From positions 1 through 64,000 of the forward strand of contig CAJUNS010000003.1 in NCBI GenBank assembly GCA_910587995.1: DNA of 64,000 nt. The letters are read 5' to 3'. Within the stretch, counting starts at the first letter, position 1. Each line of letters opens with the position of its first letter. Under the pieces are notes generated by a model. The model was not told the origin of the DNA. It made no database searches and saw only the letters and a program-made list of their open reading frames with translations. Source of the DNA: an uncultured Oscillospiraceae bacterium (GTDB taxonomy: Bacteria > Bacillota_A > Clostridia > Oscillospirales > Acutalibacteraceae). A program made the position numbers and the translations under genes. Shown one piece after another: positions 58,949 to 64,000 of this stretch.

Positions 58949-59001
58949 AAGGTCGCGAGACTCTGTCTCGCGCTCTGCCACCTTTGAAAAGGTGGACGAA
59001 A
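58949..59001. repeat. Two adjacent hairpins between ylxM and ffh
   Basis: GCGAGACTCTGTCTCGC and CCACCTTTGAAAAGGTGG lie a few bases apart in the ylxM-ffh spacer. The pair looks like an intergenic repeat unit of these genomes, but no second copy is in this window. Confidence 0.45.
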
Positions 59002-59106
59002 CGTTTTATACCCTTTGGTGGGGTGGAGGGGCCGGCTTTGCTCCTGATTTTTGGAACAGCAGGGGGCGCCAGCTTTTTTGCATCCACATCTTTTACAGCA
59101 AGCCGG

Positions 59107-59475
59107 TTATTCTTTGTCCGCGATCTCTTGGGCCAGGGCTAAAATTCTCCCCGCGTTTTCGTCAATGCCCGGCACGCCGCCGTTCTGGCTGTTAAGCTCC
59201 TGGATGTTCAGGGCGCAGTCGCACACGGCGGCCAGGGCCTTTTGCACCGCTTGAAAGCGTTTGGCAAGCTCCAGCCGGTCCTCCATCTCCAAAAGCTGCT
59301 GCTCCGCCCGTTTAATGGCGTCCCGGGCGCCCTGGCGGCTGATGTTCCGGTCCGCCGCGATCTCCGACAGGGACAGGTCCTGGTTGTAGTAGGCGTCCAC
59401 CGCGTCGTACTGGGCCTGGGTGAGCATGTCGCCATAAAAATCCAGTAAGTAAGAAATTTTCAAATCTTTCGCCAT
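59107..59475 (-). CDS. ylxM: YlxM family DNA-binding protein (SRP-associated)
   Basis: A 122-residue helix-turn-helix protein: LKISYLLDFYGDMLTQAQYDAVDAYYNQDLSLSEIAADRNISRQGARDAIKRAEQQLLEMEDRLELAK, exactly the YlxM/p13 pattern, followed by an extra ~35-residue tail. YlxM stimulates the SRP GTPase cycle in streptococci. Located ~175 bases before ffh. Confidence 0.92.
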   Translation of the reverse strand: MAKDLKISYLLDFYGDMLTQAQYDAVDAYYNQDLSLSEIAADRNISRQGARDAIKRAEQQLLEMEDRLELAKRFQAVQKALAAVCDCALNIQELNSQNGGVPGIDENAGRILALAQEIADKE

Positions 59476-59593
59476 GGGCCGGGCACTTCCTTTCAGACCT
59501 GTAAAGGCGAGCTCTTTACACTAATGGAATTATACACCACGCCGCCCTGTTTGTCAACACCCAGATTCCCCAAATTCTTAGAAGCTTTTCCCG

Positions 59594-59622
59594 TTTACTT
59601 TTCTCCTTTTCTATTATATAAT
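59594..59622 (+). promoter_or_regulatory. Promoter of the aldolase gene
   Basis: TTTACT (59594-59599), 17 bases, TATAAT (59617-59622), about 60 bases before the ATG at 59683. Confidence 0.7.
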
Positions 59623-59682
59623 AGACAAGCCGGAAGGCAAAATCCTCCGGCCACCATACTTTGTGAGAACGGAAGGGATCTT

Positions 59683-60732
59683 ATGATCTATTTTGACTGC
59701 GATTACAGCCAGGGCGCCCACCCCAAAATTTTGGAGCGCCTGACCTCTACCAACCTGGAACAGACCCCCGGCTATGGCTGCGACCCCTACTGTGATCAGG
59801 CCCGGGCCCTCATCCGGGAGCTCTGCGGGGCTCCCGCGGCGGACGTACACTTTTTGGTGGGCGGCACCCAGGTGAACGCCACCTTCCTAAACGCCGCTTT
59901 ACGGGGGCACCAGGGCGTCCTTTCGGCGGCGGCAGGGCACATCCACTGCCACGAGACCGGCGCGCCCGAGGCCGGAGGCCACAAGGTCCTGGCCCTGCCC
60001 ACCGGGCCCGAGGGAAAGCTTTCCGCCGCCCAGGTGGAGGAACAGTGTGCCGCCCACTACCAGGGCAGCCCCCCGCCGGAGCATATGGTGCAGCCCAAGG
60101 TGGTGTACATCTCTCACCCCACGGAAAACGGCGCCCTCTATTCTTTGGCCGAGCTGGAGGCCCTGCGGGCCGTATGCGGCCGGTGGGGCCTCTACCTTTA
60201 TGTGGACGGGGCCCGCCTGGGCTACGGCCTCACCGCCCCTGGCACCGATGTGGACCTGCCCGCCCTGGCCCGGCTCTGCGACGGGTTCACCATAGGCGGC
60301 ACCAAGTGCGGGGCTCTGTTTGGGGAGGCCCTGGTCATCACCAATCCGGACGCTGGCCAGGACTTCCGGTACTACATCAAACAGGGCGGCGGCATGCTGG
60401 CCAAGGGCCGGCTGCTGGGCTTGCAGTTTCTGGCCCTTTTGGAGGATGGCCTGTACTTCACCATCTGCCGCCAGGCCAACGCCCTGGCGGACCGCTTGGC
60501 CGAAGCCTGCCAGGAGGCGGGCCTGCCAGAATACGCCCCCTCGGCGACCAACCAGCGGTTTTTCCTCTTCACCCAGGAGCAGATGGCCCGCCTGTCGGAC
60601 AAGTACGCCTTTTCTCTGTGGGAATCGCCGCCGGAGGGCCCCGCCGCTTACCGGCTGTGCACCAGCTGGGGCACTTCCCCACAGGACGTGGAGGCGCTGG
60701 CGGCGGATATTCGGGCCCTGAGGCCCCAGTAA
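59683..60732 (+). CDS. Low-specificity L-threonine aldolase (PLP enzyme)
   Basis: A 349-residue fold-type I PLP lyase: MIYFDCDYSQGAHPKILERL, FLVGGTQVNATFLNAALRGHQGVL, AAAGHIHCHETGAPEAGGHKVL (His stacks on PLP), VVYISHPTENGALYSLAELEAL, YLYVDGARLGYGL (PLP Asp), and GFTIGGTKCGALFGEAL with the Schiff-base Lys. Cleaves L-threonine or allo-threonine to glycine and acetaldehyde. The ATG at 59683 follows GGAAGGGATCTT; the longer frame upstream covers the promoter. Alone on the plus strand, with a shared terminator at its end. Confidence 0.9.
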   Translation: MIYFDCDYSQGAHPKILERLTSTNLEQTPGYGCDPYCDQARALIRELCGAPAADVHFLVGGTQVNATFLNAALRGHQGVLSAAAGHIHCHETGAPEAGGHKVLALPTGPEGKLSAAQVEEQCAAHYQGSPPPEHMVQPKVVYISHPTENGALYSLAELEALRAVCGRWGLYLYVDGARLGYGLTAPGTDVDLPALARLCDGFTIGGTKCGALFGEALVITNPDAGQDFRYYIKQGGGMLAKGRLLGLQFLALLEDGLYFTICRQANALADRLAEACQEAGLPEYAPSATNQRFFLFTQEQMARLSDKYAFSLWESPPEGPAAYRLCTSWGTSPQDVEALAADIRALRPQ

Positions 60733-60766
60733 GCCTGGAGCAGCAGGCCCCCTCTTCCCAAAACCA

Positions 60767-60806
60767 AAAGCTGAGGCGAGACCCCTGGTCTCTCCTCAGC
60801 TTTTTT
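60767..60806. terminator. Bidirectional terminator between aldolase and ldh
   Basis: AAGCTGAGG-CGAGAC and GTCTC-TCCTCAGCTT (60768-60782, 60788-60802) form a long stem, followed by TTTTTTG on the plus strand. The minus strand gives TTTTGGTTTTG. Confidence 0.88.
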
Positions 60807-60847
60807 GCGTGCCGGCGGGCTATGGCGGCCGCCCTCTTGGAGCCGCG

Positions 60848-61804
60848 CTAACTGTGCAGCTCCAGCCCCTGGTAGCTCTCTTCCAGCACGGCGCAGGACT
60901 CTTGAAACTTTTGCTGCTCTTCCTGGTTTAGGCGCAGCTCCAGCACCCGGTCCACCCCGTTGCCGTTTACAATACAGGGCACCCCCGCATAGACGCCCCG
61001 CTGGCCGTACTCCCCCCGCAGCTGGGCCGACACGGTCAGCACGCTGCTCTCGTTGGAAAGCACCGCCCGGGCAATGCGCACCAAGGACATGCCGATGCCA
61101 TAGTATGTGGCGTTTTTCGCCTCGATAATCCGCTGGGCCGCGTCCCGTACCTCCTGGCTCAGCCTCTGCATTTCCTCCAAGCGGTACTTGCCCTGGGACT
61201 GCTCGCAGATGTCCGCCACGGACTTGGTGGCCAGCATGGCCTGGCTCCAGGGCACGAACTCGCTGTCCCCGTGTTCACCGATGACATAGGCGTGCATGTT
61301 ACGGGGGTCCACGGAGAAATATTCGCCCAGCAGGTACCGCAGCCGGGCGGTATCCAACGTGGTGCCGCTGCCAAAGACCCGGTTGGGGTTAAAGCCGGAG
61401 AGCTCATAGGTCACCCGGGTCATAATGTCCACCGGGTTGGTGGCCACCAAAAACACGCCCCCAAAGCCGGACCGCACCACCGGCTCGATAATGGACTGGA
61501 ACACCGCCGCGTTGCGCTTTAACAGGTCCAGCCGGGACTCCCCCGGCTTCTGGTTCACCCCGGCGCAGATCACCACCATGTCCGCGTCAGAGCAGTCCTG
61601 GTACTCGCCGGCATAAATGCGCATGCGGGCGCTGGCGAAGGCGACGCCATGGTTTAGGTCCATGGCCTCTCCCTGGGCCCGCTTTTTATCAATATCCACC
61701 AGCACCAGCTCATCGCACAGGGCCCGGTTTAGGGCCGAATAGGCAAAGCTCATGCCCACCATGCCCGTGCCTACCAAAACGATTTTCCGCTTATTTGTAC
61801 ACAT
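60848..61804 (-). CDS. ldh: L-lactate dehydrogenase
   Basis: Reduces pyruvate to L-lactate with NADH. In 318 residues: KIVLVGTGMVGMSFAYSAL (NAD loop), ELVLVDIDKKRAQGEAMDL (Asp selects NAD), ICAGVNQKPGESRLDLLKRNAAVFQSI (Arg of the mobile loop), TNPVDIMTRVTYELSGF, FGSGTTLDTARLRYLL, IGEHGDSEFVPWSQAM (catalytic His). Q in AGVNQKPGESR is the lactate rather than malate signature residue. No fructose-bisphosphate effector site can be judged. The ribosome site AAAGGCGGTAGAAT is good. Confidence 0.93.
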   Translation of the reverse strand: MCTNKRKIVLVGTGMVGMSFAYSALNRALCDELVLVDIDKKRAQGEAMDLNHGVAFASARMRIYAGEYQDCSDADMVVICAGVNQKPGESRLDLLKRNAAVFQSIIEPVVRSGFGGVFLVATNPVDIMTRVTYELSGFNPNRVFGSGTTLDTARLRYLLGEYFSVDPRNMHAYVIGEHGDSEFVPWSQAMLATKSVADICEQSQGKYRLEEMQRLSQEVRDAAQRIIEAKNATYYGIGMSLVRIARAVLSNESSVLTVSAQLRGEYGQRGVYAGVPCIVNGNGVDRVLELRLNQEEQQKFQESCAVLEESYQGLELHS

Positions 61805-61880
61805 ATTCTACCGCCTTTCTAGATGGCTTTTCTCCTTATTCTGGCAAGCCAGATGAAAAATATGCAGGCAGAGAGCCTGG

Positions 61881-62657
61881 CTATTCCACTTTCACCGCGT
61901 ACCGCTCCAGCTCCGCCAGGTTTTCCTGGTATTCCTCCCAGGTATCAAAACCGCTTTCGTAATTGGTCCGGTAGGTTTCCTCCAGCTCATGGCGGAAATA
62001 ATCCTCGCCATATGCCCCATCCGCTTGAGGGGAAACCAGCGCGTTTTCCGGCAGCGCTTCTCCGGTAAGGGTATTGACAAACACGCCCGCCGCGTTTTTG
62101 GCATAGGCCCCTTGAGAAGAGCCCAGCAGGAAATAGTGCTCCTCCTCGGTCACAAAAGCGCTGCCCCGGCCGGGGTTATATAGGAACAGCAGATATTCGT
62201 CCTCCTGGTTGAACTGGGGCTCGCAGGGGTAAACCTCCTGGCGGGCGCCTACCGTTCCCCCAGGAACGCGGACGGAAACCGTCTCCCCATAGGGCGCGCC
62301 CTTACTTACGCCGGTAATGGTAAAATAGAAATCCGTGTAGACGATAATGTCCCCTTGATAGCTGACGATTTGAAAGGGAGCGGAGCGCCCGGTTATCTTT
62401 CCTGTGGCAATGACAGCGGCTTGGGCGGAAAGCTTCTCCGGGCTGTAGTCCTGCAGAAGGCCATCCACTTGAACGGTAACTGGGATGCACCTCTGCCAAT
62501 AGGCGTGGAGCAGATGAACGGCGGCTTTTTGTTTTTCCATGGCCTGGTCCAAGCTCTGGTCCGCCTCTTTGGCATAGGCCGCGCTTCCTGTGGAAGCCAG
62601 CAAGCCCGCTAGGAAAAGGGCGGAAAGCCTCGTTTTAAAATGAGTCCAGTTCTTCAT
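61881..62657 (-). CDS. Secreted protein of unknown function (258 residues)
   Basis: Starts at ATG 62657 after GGAAGGAGGGTACGCGT. Residues 1-29 are a typical signal peptide with signal peptidase I site (LFLAGLLASTGSAAYA before KEADQ). The mature part begins with a helix (DQAMEKQKAAVHLLHAYWQRC) and then shows beta-rich sequence: VIATGKITGRSAPFQIVSYQGDIIVYTDFYFTITGVSKG, VSVRVPGGTVGARQEVYP, DEYLLFLYNPGRGSAFV, GSSQGAYAKNAAGVFV. The pattern resembles the Firmicute extracellular domain that contains a T-V-R-x-P-G-G strand, but no function is known. The C-terminus is acidic. Confidence 0.68.
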   Translation of the reverse strand: MKNWTHFKTRLSALFLAGLLASTGSAAYAKEADQSLDQAMEKQKAAVHLLHAYWQRCIPVTVQVDGLLQDYSPEKLSAQAAVIATGKITGRSAPFQIVSYQGDIIVYTDFYFTITGVSKGAPYGETVSVRVPGGTVGARQEVYPCEPQFNQEDEYLLFLYNPGRGSAFVTEEEHYFLLGSSQGAYAKNAAGVFVNTLTGEALPENALVSPQADGAYGEDYFRHELEETYRTNYESGFDTWEEYQENLAELERYAVKVE

Positions 62658-62753
62658 ACGCGTACCCTCCTTCCGCGTTGCCGGCGCTGTTTGCGCAAAA
62701 CCAAAGCCCTCTTTTACCCTGCGCCGGCCTTGTTTCATCCCAAAGGGCCCGCC

Positions 62754-63209
62754 CTACCGGGCGGCTCCTTTTGTCCACATCTGGCCTAAAATATCCTTGA
62801 GCACCAAAAAGGCGTTCTGCTCGTTGTAGCCCTGCTCCTGGCGCAGGCGGTCCAGCAGCGCGGCCAGGGGACCCGTGTAAGAGGGCAGGTCCACCCGCTC
62901 TTGATATTGGGCCAAAACCGGGTACTGCTTGGCCCAAAGCTGGGTCCAGTCTATCTTCTCCCGCACCTCCTGGCTGGTGTTCTCAATGACCTGTTCCAGC
63001 TCCGCCGCCTCCACGTCAAAGCCGATAAGCTGGTCCAAGGTCAGGTGGTAGAAGACCGCCAGCTTTTTGGACTGGTTGATGTCCGGCAAAGTCTCGTCCA
63101 GCTCCCACTTGGAAATGGTCTGGCGGCTGACCCCCAGCTTCTCCGCCGCCTCCTCCTGGGTCCTGCCGCTTTTTCTCCGGGCCTCGGCCAAACTGCTTCC
63201 TAAACTCAT
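62754..63209 (-). CDS. XRE-family helix-turn-helix regulator
   Basis: 151 residues. Residues ~4-60 are a Cro/C1 helix-turn-helix: LGSSLAEARRKSGRTQEEAAEKLGVSRQTISKWELDETLPDINQSKKLAVFYHLTLDQLIGFD. The C-terminal ~90 residues (EQVIENTSQEVREKIDWTQLWAKQYPVLAQYQ, LRQEQGYNEQNAFLVLKDIL) are helical and unassigned. ATG at 63209 with AAGGAGG; the long frame upstream is a shadow of ruvX. It precedes the secreted-protein gene on the same strand. Confidence 0.84.
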   Translation of the reverse strand: MSLGSSLAEARRKSGRTQEEAAEKLGVSRQTISKWELDETLPDINQSKKLAVFYHLTLDQLIGFDVEAAELEQVIENTSQEVREKIDWTQLWAKQYPVLAQYQERVDLPSYTGPLAALLDRLRQEQGYNEQNAFLVLKDILGQMWTKGAAR

Positions 63210-63301
63210 CGTCTGTACCTCCTTCGGTGATTTAGTCCCAGTATACCACCAGCGGCCTCTGAAGTCCAGCAAGGAAACTTGGCGGTTTCGCCCGCTTTGG
63301 C

Positions 63302-63730
63302 TCAGGTCTCTCCCGCCCGGTTCTTGCGTCCCCGCAGGTAGTCCTCTAAAATGATCACCGCCGCTACCGCGTCTACCACCGCCTTGCGCTTTTTGCCCCG
63401 GGTGTTGGTCTCGTTTAAATAGCCGTGGGCCGTAAGGGTGGTGCCCCGCTCGTCCAAAAAGTCTACGGGCAGGCCGGAAAGAGCCGCCAGCCTCTGGCCC
63501 ATCTCCCGGGCCAGCTGGGCGCTTTCTCCCTCGCTGCCATCCATGTTTCGGGGCAGGCCCACCACCAGAGCCTCTGCCCCCGCCCTTCGGGCTTCCTCCA
63601 CAATCTGTTCCGCCAGCCGGTCCCAGTTCCGCTGGGCAATCACCCCCAGGGGCGAGGCCAGCAGCTCCGCCTTGTCGCACACCGCCAGGCCTGTGCGGGC
63701 ATGGCCCAAGTCAACCCCCACAATGATCAT
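63302..63730 (-). CDS. ruvX: Putative Holliday junction resolvase RuvX/YqgF
   Basis: A 142-residue RNase H-like nuclease: MIIVGVDLGHARTGLAVCDK, ALVVGLPRNMDGSEGESAQLAREMGQRL, VDFLDERGTTLTAHGYL, KAVVDAVAAVIILEDYL. The Asp-Glu-Asp metal set (GVDLG, LDERGTT, VDAVAA) is intact. It works on recombination intermediates and possibly on pre-16S rRNA. Its start overlaps the previous stop by 4 bases. Confidence 0.92.
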   Translation of the reverse strand: MIIVGVDLGHARTGLAVCDKAELLASPLGVIAQRNWDRLAEQIVEEARRAGAEALVVGLPRNMDGSEGESAQLAREMGQRLAALSGLPVDFLDERGTTLTAHGYLNETNTRGKKRKAVVDAVAAVIILEDYLRGRKNRAGET

Positions 63731-64000
63731 ACCAATTTATCCTCCTGGAAGAAGGAGAACCGGGTGGGCGGGCGGCGCATGTCCTCCGGCAGATGGGACA
63801 AGTCGTTGACATACTCCCACCGCAAGGCTCCGTCCTCGGCCAGCAAGGCGCTGACCCCGGTGTTCCCAAACACCTCGCTGTGGCGTATGCCCTCCAAAGC
63901 CCCATAGGAGACCCGGGCGAACAGGTTCCGCAGCACGCCTCCATGTGTGGCGGCAACTACCGTTTTCCCCGCGTTCTCCTCAATAATCCGGTCCAAAGTC
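63727..64000 (-). CDS. Histidine phosphatase superfamily protein, C-terminal part (cut by window end)
   Basis: About 91 codons of a phosphoglycerate-mutase-like phosphatase. MDRIIEENAGKTVVAATHGGVLRNLFARVSYG contains the second catalytic His (ATHGGV). FGNTGVSALLAEDGALRWEYVND completes the fold. The N-terminal RHG motif lies beyond base 64000. A TTG at 63996 is read in frame but is not a credible start. Overlaps ruvX by 4 bases, so the two are coupled. Confidence 0.87.
   Translation of the reverse strand, partial: TLDRIIEENAGKTVVAATHGGVLRNLFARVSYGALEGIRHSEVFGNTGVSALLAEDGALRWEYVNDLSHLPEDMRRPPTRFSFFQEDKLV

Noticed and set aside
62901..63680. Long minus-strand frame fused to the XRE regulator
   Set aside because: Its first ~157 codons overlap ruvX in another frame; the real start is the ATG at 63209 with AAGGAGG.

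Overview
The window reads as chromosomal DNA of a GC-rich, spore-former-related Clostridia member, most likely an Oscillospiraceae-type gut Firmicute. The evidence is a CtsR/McsA/McsB/ClpC heat-shock operon, a SpoIID-type protein, an HPr with the regulatory Ser site, a division and cell-wall cluster without ftsA, sigma-A promoters of the TTGACA-17-TATAAT type and strong GGAGG ribosome sites. The genus assignment is inference; there is no rRNA or tRNA gene here to support it. Almost everything is encoded on the minus strand.

Layout. 1-1.4 kb: remnants of a sigma-70 gene and a VanZ-like gene, joined head to head at a deletion scar, in DNA visibly less GC-rich than the rest. 1.6-8.6 kb: a decaying mannoside-type sugar locus. 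It holds a broken metallophosphoesterase, an intact GntR/LacI-type regulator, a frameshifted permease, a deletion fusion of the second permease to the solute-binding protein, and an intact GH92 alpha-mannosidase. 8.7-11.2 kb: rarA, an AraC regulator and a small unknown. 11.7-16.7 kb: ctsR-mcsA-mcsB-GNAT-clpC with a perfect promoter bracketed by two CtsR boxes. 16.9-31.6 kb: accessory and metabolic genes, including a Cys/Gly mini-protein, an ABC exporter with a degenerate ATPase, HD protein, YitT, a Gfo/Idh/MocA operon, a MerR regulator with its 19-bp-spacer promoter, GAPDH, and citrate synthase with a heavily structured leader. 32-36.5 kb: SpoIID-like protein, a CDF transporter, a GNAT-fumarase beta fusion, a methyltransferase and a VOC protein.

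36.5-50.1 kb is the division and cell-wall cluster, transcribed mraZ-rsmH-ftsL-PBP-mraY-ftsW-murG-(two GNATs)-murA-ftsQ-ftsZ. 50.2-54.9 kb holds coaD, a coiled-coil protein, an RsmD-methyltransferase fusion, uvrC and HPr. 55.2-59.5 kb is the SRP and ribosome-maturation cluster ylxM-ffh-rpsP-khpA-rimM-trmD. 59.5-64 kb has an aldolase, L-lactate dehydrogenase, a secreted unknown, an XRE regulator, ruvX and a histidine phosphatase cut by the window end.

The most unusual signals are: a dispersed ~90-bp palindromic element in four copies with compensatory changes; three back-to-back hairpins in the citrate synthase leader; an FtsQ whose extracytoplasmic tail is eight acidic Trp hexapeptides; two gene fusions (GNAT-fumarase beta, RsmD-methyltransferase); and an acetyltransferase gene inside the CtsR operon. 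I found no CRISPR array, no transposase and no complete prophage.
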